A DNA stretch of 64,000 nucleotides, taken from NCBI GenBank assembly GCA_964235945.1, contig CAXSDV010000004.1:34321-98320 (forward strand), given 5' to 3'. The DNA comes from JASLDZ01 sp964235945. Lineage in GTDB: Bacteria; Pseudomonadota; Alphaproteobacteria; Caulobacterales; Caulobacteraceae. Under the pieces are notes generated by a model that was not told the origin of the DNA, did not search any database, and saw nothing but the letters and a program-made list of their open reading frames with translations. The position numbers and the translations under genes were made by a program. Below, piece by piece: positions 52,230 to 59,941 of the stretch (positions are counted from its first letter, which is position 1; every line of letters begins with the position of its first letter).

Positions 52230-53813
52230 TTACTCGGCCGCCACGGCGGCGGGCGCCTGCGGCGTCCAGCGCAGGCGCGGGCGACGCGCGGCCAGCGTCT
52301 CGTCCAACCTGCGCAGGGGAGCGTGGAACGGCGCACCCTTGAAGCGCTCCACGTCGCCCGCCTTGGCCGCGCGCGCCAGGGCGATCAGCGTGTCGGCGAA
52401 ACGGTCGAGCTCGGCCTTGGACTCCGTTTCGGTGGGCTCGACCAGCATGGCGCCGTGGACCACCAGCGGGAAGTACATGGTCATGGGGTGGAAGCCCTCG
52501 TCGATCATGGCCTTGGCGAAGTCGAGGGTGGTGATTCCCGTGCCCTCGAGCCAGGCGTCGTCGAACAACGCCTCGTGCATGCAGGGGCCGTCGGGGAAGG
52601 CCGGGCTCATCTCGGCGGACAAGCGCGCCTTGAGGTAGTTGGCGTTGAGCACCGCGTCCTCCGCCACCCGGCGCAGGCCGTCGGCGCCGTGGCTCAGCAT
52701 GTAGCTGAGCGCGCGGGTGAACATGCCCATCTGGCCGTGGAAGGCGCACATGCGGCCGAAGGCCTGGGCCGCCACGCCCTCGTTCTCCTCGACGAGGTCG
52801 AAGCCGCCGTCGCCGTGCGTCACCCAGGGCCTGGGCGCGAACGGGGCCAGGGCGGCGGAGAGCACCACCGGGCCCGCGCCGGGGCCGCCGCCGCCGTGGG
52901 GCGTGGAGAAGGTCTTGTGCAGGTTGATGTGCATGGCGTCCACGCCGAGGTCCCCCGGCCGCACCCGCCCGACGATGGCGTTGAAGTTGGCCCCGTCGCA
53001 GTAGAAGTAGGCTCCCGCCTCGTGGGTCAGGCGCGCCATCTCCACGATGTCGCGCTCGAACAGGCCGCAGGTGTTGGGGTTGGTGACCATGATGGCCGCC
53101 ACGTGCGGGCCGAGCTTGGCGGCGAGGTCGGCCATGTCCACGCGACCGTCCTGCGTTTGCCCGATCTCCACCACCTTGTAGCCGACGAAGGCGGCGGTGG
53201 CGGGGTTGGTGCCGTGGGCGCTGGTGGGCACCAGCACCGTGTCGCGCGGGTGCTCCGAGAACAGGCCGTGACCCGCCGCCCGGTGCGCCGCACGGATGGC
53301 CAGCACGCCGCAGAGCTCGCCGTGGGCCCCCGCCTTGGGGCTGAGCGCCACGGCGGGCATGCCGGTGAGCACCTTGAGCCAGCGCGCCAGCTCGTCCATC
53401 AGCTCCAGCGCGCCCTGCACGGTGGAGACGGGCTGGAGCGGATGCACGTCCGCGAAGCCCGGCAGGCGCGCCAGCCGTTCGTTGAGGCGCGGGTTGTGCT
53501 TCATGGTGCACGAGCCCAGCGGGTAGAGCGCCAGGTCGATGGCGTGGTTCTTCTGGCTCAGGCGCACGTAGTGGCGCACGCACTCGGGCTCGCTCAAGCC
53601 CGGCAGGCCGATGGGCTCCTCGCGCAGCAGGCCCGCCAGGGCGTCGTCGGCGGGCGCTTCGGCGTCGGGGATGTCCACGCCGGTCTTGTCCCAGCCGTCC
53701 AGCTCGAAGATCAGCGGCTCGTCCTGCAGCAGTCCGCGGCCGCCCGTCAGCGTCGGGTGCTTGTAGTCGGAGGCGTCGGGCTCGGGCCGGGTGGGGCGGC
53801 CGACCGTGTTCAT
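52230..53813 (-). CDS. gcvPB: Glycine dehydrogenase (decarboxylating) subunit 2
   Basis: A 527-residue PLP subunit of the split P-protein. The PLP Lys is in INLHKTFSTPHGGGGPG near residue 298; other conserved segments are YPLGSCTMKHNPRLNE, LSPKAGAHGELCG and SAHGTNPATAAF. With GcvPA it decarboxylates glycine and passes the methylamine to GcvH. ATG at 53813 is used; a GTG at 53822, overlapping the gcvPA stop as GTGA, would add three residues (VSS) and is equally possible. Last gene of the operon gcvT-gcvH-gcvPA-gcvPB. Confidence 0.95.
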   Translation of the reverse strand: MNTVGRPTRPEPDASDYKHPTLTGGRGLLQDEPLIFELDGWDKTGVDIPDAEAPADDALAGLLREEPIGLPGLSEPECVRHYVRLSQKNHAIDLALYPLGSCTMKHNPRLNERLARLPGFADVHPLQPVSTVQGALELMDELARWLKVLTGMPAVALSPKAGAHGELCGVLAIRAAHRAAGHGLFSEHPRDTVLVPTSAHGTNPATAAFVGYKVVEIGQTQDGRVDMADLAAKLGPHVAAIMVTNPNTCGLFERDIVEMARLTHEAGAYFYCDGANFNAIVGRVRPGDLGVDAMHINLHKTFSTPHGGGGPGAGPVVLSAALAPFAPRPWVTHGDGGFDLVEENEGVAAQAFGRMCAFHGQMGMFTRALSYMLSHGADGLRRVAEDAVLNANYLKARLSAEMSPAFPDGPCMHEALFDDAWLEGTGITTLDFAKAMIDEGFHPMTMYFPLVVHGAMLVEPTETESKAELDRFADTLIALARAAKAGDVERFKGAPFHAPLRRLDETLAARRPRLRWTPQAPAAVAAE

Positions 53814-53818
53814 GCTGC

Positions 53819-55189
53819 TCACGCGAACTCTCCCAGGGCCGCACGCTCGCGGATGATGCGCATGGTGGCGCGGTGGAGGACTTCGATGTCGAGATCGGTG
53901 GTGAGTTCGGTGGCCGTCAGCAGAAGCACGTCGTCCATCCCCGCCCCCGGCGCCAGCCGGGAGACGGGCACGCCGGCCAGGATGTTGTTGTCGGCCATGG
54001 TCTGCACGTAGTCGGCCGCCTTGCGCGGGATGCGGATGGCGAACTCGTTGAAGAAGCGCGGCGTCAGCACCTCCACGCCGGGGATCTGCGCCACCTTGGC
54101 GGCGAGCTTGCGCGCCTGGGCGTGGTTGGCCGCCGCCAGCCGCCGCAGCCCCGCCTCGCCCAACAGGCTCATGTGGATGGAGAATGCCAGGGCGCACAAG
54201 CCGGAGTTGGTGCAGATGTTGGAGGTCGCCTTGTCCCGGCGGATGTGCTGCTCGCGGGTGGAGAGCGTCAGGGTGAAGCCGCGCCGGCCGGCCGCGTCCA
54301 CCGTCTCGCCGCAGAGGCGGCCCGGAGCCTGGCGCACCAGCTTCTCGCGGCAGGCGAACAGGCCCACGTAGGGGCCGCCGAAGTTCAGCCCCACGCCGAT
54401 GGACTGGCCCTCGGCCGCGACGATGTCCGCGCCCATGGCCCCCGGCGACTTCAGCAGGCCCAGCGAGACCGCCTCGGTGACCACCACGATCATGAGCGCG
54501 CCCGCCGCCCGCGCCGCTTCGCCGATCTTCGTCACGTCCGTGGCGGTGCCGAACAGGTTGGGCGTCTGCACCACCACGCAGGCCGTGTCCGGCCCGATGT
54601 GGTCTAGCACCCCCGCCTCGCCGTCGACCGCCAGCGGCAGGGCCTCGACCTCCACCCCCGCCGCGAAGGCCAGGGTGCGCACCGTCTCGGTGTAATGCGG
54701 GTGCAGGCCGCCGGACAGCACCGCCTTGGAGCGGCGCGTGACCCGGGCGGCCATCATCACCGCCTCCGCGGTCGCCGTGGAGCCGTCGTAGAGCGAAGCG
54801 TTGGCCACATCCATGCCCGTGAGCGCGGCCACCTGGGTCTGGAACTCGAACAAGACCTGCAGCGTGCCCTGGGCGATCTCCGGCTGGTAGGGCGTGTAGC
54901 TGGTCAGGAACTCGCTGCGCTGGATCAGGTGGTCGACGCTGGCGGGCACATGGTGGCGATAGGCCCCGGCCCCGCAGAAGAACGGCCCGTCCATCCCCGC
55001 GCGGTTGCGGGCGGCCATGCGCGCGAGGGTGCGGTGCACCTCGATCTCGCCCGCGTGGCGCGGCAGGTCCACCGGGCCGTCCAACCGGGCGGAAGCGGGC
55101 ACGTCCACGAACAGGTCGTCGATGGACGCCGCGCCGACGGTGCGGAGCATGTCGGCCCGGTCGGCCTCGGTGAGGGGCAGGTAGCGCAT
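53819..55189 (-). CDS. gcvPA: Glycine dehydrogenase (decarboxylating) subunit 1
   Basis: A 456-residue N-terminal half of the P-protein. It has MRYLPLTEADRADMLRTVG, FCGAGAYRHHVPASVDHLI, YTPYQPEIAQGTLQVLFEFQTQVAALTGMDVANASLYDGSTA and CTNSGLCALAFSIHMSL, all standard for GcvPA. It works as a heterotetramer with GcvPB. The gene is separated from gcvH by 130 bases that contain a REP-like inverted repeat up to about five bases from its ATG, so no ordinary Shine-Dalgarno lies outside the repeat. Confidence 0.95.
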   Translation of the reverse strand: MRYLPLTEADRADMLRTVGAASIDDLFVDVPASARLDGPVDLPRHAGEIEVHRTLARMAARNRAGMDGPFFCGAGAYRHHVPASVDHLIQRSEFLTSYTPYQPEIAQGTLQVLFEFQTQVAALTGMDVANASLYDGSTATAEAVMMAARVTRRSKAVLSGGLHPHYTETVRTLAFAAGVEVEALPLAVDGEAGVLDHIGPDTACVVVQTPNLFGTATDVTKIGEAARAAGALMIVVVTEAVSLGLLKSPGAMGADIVAAEGQSIGVGLNFGGPYVGLFACREKLVRQAPGRLCGETVDAAGRRGFTLTLSTREQHIRRDKATSNICTNSGLCALAFSIHMSLLGEAGLRRLAAANHAQARKLAAKVAQIPGVEVLTPRFFNEFAIRIPRKAADYVQTMADNNILAGVPVSRLAPGAGMDDVLLLTATELTTDLDIEVLHRATMRIIRERAALGEFA

Positions 55190-55193
55190 GATG

Positions 55194-55315
55194 TCCGCTC
55201 ATCCCCGCGGAGGCGGGGACCCAGGCTTTGCCCCCGCACCCAGGCGGACGGAGGTCGGGAAGGGGCTGCAAGCCGCTCAAACCTGGGTCCCCGCATTCCG
55301 CGGGGATGAGCGGGG
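55194..55315. repeat. REP-like inverted repeat pair inside the gcv operon
   Basis: A 31-base arm (55194-55224) matches in inverse the arm at 55282-55313 with one indel; about 57 bases separate them. Each arm is itself nearly palindromic around CCCCGC..GCGGGG. Sequence of this kind (TCATCCCCGCGG..GCGGGGACCCAGG) is a common extragenic palindrome of Proteobacteria. The element fills the gap between gcvH and gcvPA and would form a strong hairpin in the mRNA. Confidence 0.85.
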
Positions 55316-55319
55316 AAGG

Positions 55320-55685
55320 CTAGAGGGTGGCGAGGAAGGCTTCGTAGGCGGGGCGGTCCATCAGCGACTCGACCTCGGCGGGTTCGGTGACGCGGACCTT
55401 TGCGAACCAGCCGTCCGACTCGGGCGCGGCGTTGACCGTCTCGGGCGCGCCGCCAAGCTCGCCGTTGGCCTCCACCACCTCGCCGGATACGGGCGAGTAG
55501 ACGTCCGAGGCCGCTTTCACGCTCTCCACCACGGCGATCTGGCCGCCCTTCTTCACCGCGCGGCCGACCTCGGGCGTTTCGACGAACACGACGTCGCCCA
55601 GTTGGTCGGCGGCGTAGGCGGTGATGCCCACGGTGGCCATGTCGCCGTCGAGGGCGACCCACTCGTGGTCCTTGGTGAAGCGCAT
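55320..55685 (-). CDS. gcvH: Glycine cleavage system H protein
   Basis: A 121-residue lipoyl protein. The start MRFTKDHEWV is typical and the lipoyl Lys is in VESVKAASDVYSPVSGEV near residue 61. It shuttles the aminomethyl group between the P, T and L proteins. Stop is TAG at 55320-55322. It lies 20 bases after gcvT in the same operon. Confidence 0.96.
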   Translation of the reverse strand: MRFTKDHEWVALDGDMATVGITAYAADQLGDVVFVETPEVGRAVKKGGQIAVVESVKAASDVYSPVSGEVVEANGELGGAPETVNAAPESDGWFAKVRVTEPAEVESLMDRPAYEAFLATL

Positions 55686-55705
55686 GGGGATGGTCTCCGG
55701 CGGGG

Positions 55706-56914
55706 TCAGGACTTGCGGACGTAGTTGTGCGGCGTGAACGGCAGGGGCACCACCTCCGCCGGCTGGGCGCGGCCCCGCACGGAAATCTGGACGCGGGTTC
55801 CCACCGCCCCGTGGTCGGCCGGCAGGTAGGCCATGGCGACCGCGTGGCCCAGGGTCGGCGAGGGACCGCCGCTGGTGACGACGCCCAGGTGATGGCCGGC
55901 GTCGTCGCGCTCGGACACCTCCGGGCCTTCGTCGGGATAGTACTCGCGCACCACGCCCGAGCCCTCGCGCGCCGGGGCCCCGCCCGCATCGAGCTTCAGA
56001 CCCACACGCACGCGGCGCGGCCCGTCCTTCAGCTCGCGCAGCACGCGCGGCGCGCCGGGAAAGTCGGCCAGCTCGCGCCGGCGCTTGGAGACGGCGAAGC
56101 CCAGCCCCGCCTCCACCGGGCTCGTGGTGGCGTCGATGTCGTGGCCGTAGAGCGGCAGGCCCGCCTCCAGCCTCAGGCTGTCGCGGGCGCCCAGGCCCAC
56201 CGGCTGGACGCGCGGGTCGGACATCAGCGCGTCCCAGAACATGGGCGCGATCTCGGCGGGGACGAGGATCTCGTAGCCGTCCTCGCCCGTATAGCCCGAG
56301 CGCGCCACCGTCAGCGACTTGGCGCGCCAGGTCGCCTGGCGGAAGGTCATGAAGGAGAGCGCCTCCGCCTCCGGGAGGATCGCGGCCAGCACCGCCGCGG
56401 CCTGCGGTCCCTGCAGCGCCAGCAACGCGTCGTCGTCGTGGCGCACGAGGATGGCGCGCTCGCCCGCGGCCTTGCCGAAGCTGAGGAAGTCGCTCTCCTT
56501 GGTGCCCGCGTTGACCACGATGTAGAGGCTTCCCTGCAGCTCGGGCTCGACCGGACGGCCGACCATCAGGTCGTCGTCGATCCCGCCGTCGTCGTTCATC
56601 AGCAGGGTGTAGCGAAGCTGGCCGGGCTTGAGCCCCTGGATGTCGCCGCAGACCAGCTTCTCGACGATGGCCGCGACCTGCCGGTGATCGGCCTCGCCGT
56701 CGTCGGAGAGCTCGCGCAGCTTGAGCAGGCAGGGGCCCATGTGGCTGACGTCGAACAGGCCCGCGTGGGTGCGCGTCCACCTGTGCTCGGCCAGTACGCC
56801 GGCCCCCGCGCCCGCGTACTGGACGGGCATGTCGTAGCCGGCGAAGGCGACCATGCGGCCGCCGCGCTCCAGGTGGGCGGCGTGGAGCGGCGTGCGCTTG
56901 AGGATTTCGGCCAT
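55706..56914 (-). CDS. gcvT: Glycine cleavage system T protein (aminomethyltransferase)
   Basis: A 402-residue T protein. Conserved stretches include LERGGRMVAFAGYDMPVQY, HAGLFDVSHMG, ARSGYTGEDGYEI and RDSLRLEAGLPLYGHD. It releases ammonia and transfers the methylene group to tetrahydrofolate. The start ATG at 56914 (MAEILKRTPL) follows the riboswitch and a 63-base linker. First gene of the glycine-inducible operon; the L protein (lpd) is not encoded here. Confidence 0.95.
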   Translation of the reverse strand: MAEILKRTPLHAAHLERGGRMVAFAGYDMPVQYAGAGAGVLAEHRWTRTHAGLFDVSHMGPCLLKLRELSDDGEADHRQVAAIVEKLVCGDIQGLKPGQLRYTLLMNDDGGIDDDLMVGRPVEPELQGSLYIVVNAGTKESDFLSFGKAAGERAILVRHDDDALLALQGPQAAAVLAAILPEAEALSFMTFRQATWRAKSLTVARSGYTGEDGYEILVPAEIAPMFWDALMSDPRVQPVGLGARDSLRLEAGLPLYGHDIDATTSPVEAGLGFAVSKRRRELADFPGAPRVLRELKDGPRRVRVGLKLDAGGAPAREGSGVVREYYPDEGPEVSERDDAGHHLGVVTSGGPSPTLGHAVAMAYLPADHGAVGTRVQISVRGRAQPAEVVPLPFTPHNYVRKS

Positions 56915-56977
56915 GGTGCAACCCCGGGTACGGCGCGTCGACGGCCGCTCCGGCCCAACGCCGCAGAAGCCTCCGCG

Positions 56978-57180
56978 CCCCCGCTGTCCTGAAGCCTGAG
57001 AGATTTCGGCCCGGCTCGGGCTGGAGACCCGCGCCTGACCTTGCTCCTTCGGCGGGCGCTTCGGCACGAGGCCGGGCGCCGCTTTCCAGCGTGTTCGTCC
57101 TCCCGCGCGGTCCTGGGGCCTGAGCGTTTCCGGGGCGGTTGCGCCTTCGGCGCCGGCCCTTGCGAGGCCGGACTCTCCCG
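56978..57180 (-). promoter_or_regulatory. Tandem glycine riboswitch controlling gcvT
   Basis: On the minus strand two aptamers run in tandem. The first has CGGGAGAGTCC (57170-57180) through GCCGAAGGCGCAACCG and CTCAGGCCCCAGGACCG. The second has the GGACGAACACGCTGGAAAGC linker side, GCCGAAGGAGCAAGG and CTCTCAGGCTTCAGGACAG (about 56987-57005), ending at CAGCGGGGG (56978-56986). These are the conserved core elements of glycine riboswitches. It sits 64 bases upstream of gcvT and would turn on the operon when glycine is high. Confidence 0.93.
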
Positions 57181-57249
57181 CGGGGAGCGACGGTGAACGT
57201 GGTCGAGCGGGTGCGGGGTGTCAACCGCGATCGGCGGGGAACGACGCGG

Positions 57250-57585
57250 ATGCGCGCGGATTGCCCGCCGGTGCCCCCGCCGCCCGACGCCGACCCGCTG
57301 GCCCCGCTGCGCGCCCAATGGCTGGACTGGATGCGCGCGCGCCTGCCCGCCGCCGCCCGCAACCGCCCGGACTGGCCGATCCGCCTGGACCACTGCTTCG
57401 GCCGCGTGATCCTGGACGCCGTCTACGATCGCCCCTGGCGAGAGGTCCTGCGGTCGCCGGCCTGGCGCCACATGGGCGAGCCCGAACTCCGCGCCGCCCT
57501 GGCCCTGGCGCGCGACATCGCGGACGGGCGGGCCGACCTCCACGCGCTGAACGCGAGCTCCCTGCGCATGCGCGGCAAGGCGTGA
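57250..57585 (+). CDS. Hypothetical protein upstream of trmD, 111 aa
   Basis: I do not recognise a named family with confidence. The protein reads PLAPLRAQWLDWMRARLPAAARN, then IRLDHCFGRVILDAVYDRPWREVL, AWRHMGEPELRAALALARDIADG and ADLHALNASSLRMRGKA, a small helical cytoplasmic protein with a conserved-looking LDHCF..VILD core. Similar small proteins are, to my recollection, sometimes labelled GNAT, but no acetyl-CoA loop is visible. The start ATG at 57250 has GGGGA about nine bases upstream. It precedes trmD by 60 bases on the same strand and is divergent from gcvT. Confidence 0.65.
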   Translation: MRADCPPVPPPPDADPLAPLRAQWLDWMRARLPAAARNRPDWPIRLDHCFGRVILDAVYDRPWREVLRSPAWRHMGEPELRAALALARDIADGRADLHALNASSLRMRGKA

Positions 57586-57645
57586 GCTGGTCGGCGATCC
57601 GAGCCTTGACGCCCGGCGCGGCCGCGGCGCACGCCCCGCCTCGCC

Positions 57646-58359
57646 ATGCCGTTCACCGCCACCGTGCTCACCATGTTCCCCGAAGCCTTCCCCGGTCCGC
57701 TGGGCGTGTCGCTGATCGGCTCCGCTTGGCGCGAGCAGGACCTGTGGCGGTTGGAGACGGTGGACATACGCCGCTTTTCCCCCGATAAGCGCGGCTTCCT
57801 CGACGACACCCCCGCAGGGGGCGGCGCCGGGCAGGTGATGCGGGCGGACGTGGTCGCTTCGGCGCTGGACAGCGTGGAGGCGGGTGCGCGCCCGCTTTTG
57901 TACATGAGCGCCCGGGGTCGTCCCCTCACCCAGGCGCGCGTGCTGCAGTGGGCCGCCTCCCCCGGGATGGTGGTGCTGTGCGGACGGTTCGAGGGGGTGG
58001 ACCAGCGCGTGCTCGACGCGCGCGGGTTCGAGGAGGTCGCCGTGGGCGACGCGGTGCTCGCCGGCGGCGAGGCGGCGGCGCTCCTGGTGATCGAGGCCTG
58101 CGTGAGGCTCGTGCCGGGCGTGCTCGGCAACGCGGCCTCCACGCAGGAGGAGAGCTTCGGGGCCGAGGGGCTCCTGGAGCATCCGCAGTACACCCGCCCG
58201 CGCGAGTGGGAGGGTCGCGAGATCCCCCCGGTGCTCACCTCCGGCCACCACGGCGAGATCGCCCGGTGGCGCAGGCGGCTGCGGGAGGAGACGACGCGGG
58301 AGCGGCGCCCCGATCTCTGGGCGGCGCATCTCGCCAACGAACAGGCAAAGGGCGGCTGA
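57646..58359 (+). CDS. trmD: tRNA (guanine-N1)-methyltransferase
   Basis: A 237-residue SPOUT methyltransferase. The N-terminal TATVLTMFPEAFPGPLGVSLIGSA, the GGGAGQVMRADVVA segment, the knot CGRFEGVDQRVLDARGFEEVAVGDAVLAGGEAAA and LEHPQYTRPREWEG are all typical. It methylates G37 of tRNAs and prevents +1 frameshifts. It is followed after 36 bases by rplS, the usual trmD-rplS pair; rpsP and rimM are not immediately upstream here. Confidence 0.96.
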   Translation: MPFTATVLTMFPEAFPGPLGVSLIGSAWREQDLWRLETVDIRRFSPDKRGFLDDTPAGGGAGQVMRADVVASALDSVEAGARPLLYMSARGRPLTQARVLQWAASPGMVVLCGRFEGVDQRVLDARGFEEVAVGDAVLAGGEAAALLVIEACVRLVPGVLGNAASTQEESFGAEGLLEHPQYTRPREWEGREIPPVLTSGHHGEIARWRRRLREETTRERRPDLWAAHLANEQAKGG

Positions 58360-58395
58360 AGCCCGGTCCCAGTCAGCAACAGGAGTTTTAGAGAG

Positions 58396-58767
58396 ATGAA
58401 CCTACTTCAAACGCTCGAAGCCGAAGAGGCCGCACGCCTTTCCGAGAAGCGCGAGACGCCCGTCTTCCAGCCGGGCGACACCCTGCGCGTCAACGTGCGC
58501 ATCAAGGAAGGCGAGCGCGAGCGCGTGCAGGCCTTCGAGGGCGTGTGCATCGCCCGCGCCGGCCAGGGCCACCACGAGACCTTCACCGTGCGCAAGATCA
58601 GCTTCGGCGAAGGCGTCGAGCGGGTGTTCCCCGTGCTCTCGCCCAACATCGAGTCGATCGAAGTGCGCCGCCGCGGCGTGGTGCGCCGCGCCAAGCTCTA
58701 CTACCTGCGCGACCGTCGCGGAAAGTCGGCCCGCATCGCCGAGCGCCAGACCGCGCGCTCGGAGTGA
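58396..58767 (+). CDS. rplS: 50S ribosomal protein L19
   Basis: A 123-residue L19. FQPGDTLRVNVRIKEGERERVQAFEGVCIAR and GVERVFPVLSPNIESIEVRRRGVVRRAKLYYLRDRRGKSARI cover the whole conserved length. It lies at the 30S-50S interface. Shine-Dalgarno AGGAG (58381-58385) ten bases before the ATG. Followed by a strong terminator. Confidence 0.97.
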   Translation: MNLLQTLEAEEAARLSEKRETPVFQPGDTLRVNVRIKEGERERVQAFEGVCIARAGQGHHETFTVRKISFGEGVERVFPVLSPNIESIEVRRRGVVRRAKLYYLRDRRGKSARIAERQTARSE

Positions 58768-58800
58768 GCGAACGGCCGTTTCGGCCATAGCGAGACCGCT

Positions 58801-58834
58801 AAGGGCGGGCGCGGCACCCGCGCCCGCCCTTTTT
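58801..58834 (+). terminator. Rho-independent terminator after rplS
   Basis: AGGGCGGGCGCGG (58802-58814) pairs exactly with CCGCGCCCGCCCT (58818-58830) around a 3-base loop, then TTTTT (58830-58834). This is the best terminator in the window and ends the trmD-rplS transcript. Confidence 0.95.
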
Positions 58835-59013
58835 CATTTCGCCGCCGCAACGGCGGGGTCGACCCGGCCAAGGCTGGCCCGAAAACGACCGTCGAAATCA
58901 ATGGCCGCTCAGCTTGTGGAACGCCGGCCGTCGTCACATTAGGGCTGTCGACCGTTCGTTTCCGTCCCGCCGCCGTTCGGCGGTGCTTCAAGTACGCCAT
59001 CGGGAGCCTGCCC

Positions 59014-59940
59014 TTGCCGTGGACTCCCCCGTCCGCCCGCCGGACACGCGTCGCGCCTTCCATGGGGATCGCGGCGGTCTGCGCCTGCCTCGGACTGGGC
59101 GGGTGCGGCACCGCGCTGATGACGCCCGCCGGACCCGTGGGCGGGTCCGAGAAGCTGATCCTGCTCGACGCGCTCGCGATCATGCTGACGATCATCGTGC
59201 CGACCATCCTGGCGACCCTGGCCTTCGCCTTCTGGTTCCGCCGCACGAATCGCCGGGCCAAGCGCCTGCCCACCTGGTCCTTTTCGGGCCGGCTGGAACT
59301 GGTGATCTGGGCGGTGCCGCTCCTGACCATCACCTTCCTGGGCGGGCTGACCTGGACCAGCGCCCACCAGCTCGACCCCGCGCGCCCATTGGCCTCCAAG
59401 ACGCCGCCACTTGAAGTTCAAGTGGTGTCGCTCGACTGGAAGTGGCTGTTCATCTACCCGCAGCTCAACCTAGCGAGCGTCAACACCTTGACCGTGCCCG
59501 CGGGAACGCCCGTCCACCTCAGCCTGACCTCGGCCAGCGTGATGGACTCCTTCTTCGTGCCGCGCCTGGGCAGCATGATCTACACGATGAACGGCATGAC
59601 CACCCAGCTCAACCTGCAGGCTAACAAGCCGGGGGTCTACCAGGGGCTGTCCACCCACTTCAGCGGCGACGGCTTCCCCGGCATGCACTTCCCCATGAAC
59701 GCGGTGCCTCCCGAGCGCTTCAACGCCTGGGTGGCCGCCACGCGCGCCTCCGGCCCGGAGCTCACGCGCGCCAGCTACGACCAGCTCGCCAAGCAGAGCT
59801 CGAACGTGGCGCCCTACACCTACCGCTTCGCCCAGCCCGGCCTGTTCAAGGCGGTGGTGACCCAGGCGATCGCCCCGGCCCCGGGGCCCGACATGAGCCG
59901 TCCGGACCAGGACATCACTCCCAAGACGACGGAGCGCTGA
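59014..59940 (+). CDS. cyoA: Cytochrome o ubiquinol oxidase subunit II
   Basis: A 308-residue CyoA. The N-terminal signal has basic residues (SARRTR) and the lipobox LGLGGC; two membrane helices follow (LLDALAIMLTIIVPTILATLAF and LELVIWAVPLLTITFLGG). The periplasmic cupredoxin domain has DWKWLFIYP and STHFSGDGFPGMHF, and lacks the Cu-A ligands, as expected for a quinol oxidase. TTG at 59014 with GGGAG upstream is preferred because it supplies a proper signal; the ATG at 59062 would leave an atypical one. First gene of cyoABCD. The 246-base gap upstream includes the rplS terminator and a TTGTGG...ATTAGG promoter-like pair near 58915-58945. Confidence 0.92.
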   Translation: MPWTPPSARRTRVAPSMGIAAVCACLGLGGCGTALMTPAGPVGGSEKLILLDALAIMLTIIVPTILATLAFAFWFRRTNRRAKRLPTWSFSGRLELVIWAVPLLTITFLGGLTWTSAHQLDPARPLASKTPPLEVQVVSLDWKWLFIYPQLNLASVNTLTVPAGTPVHLSLTSASVMDSFFVPRLGSMIYTMNGMTTQLNLQANKPGVYQGLSTHFSGDGFPGMHFPMNAVPPERFNAWVAATRASGPELTRASYDQLAKQSSNVAPYTYRFAQPGLFKAVVTQAIAPAPGPDMSRPDQDITPKTTER

Positions 59941-59941
59941 C

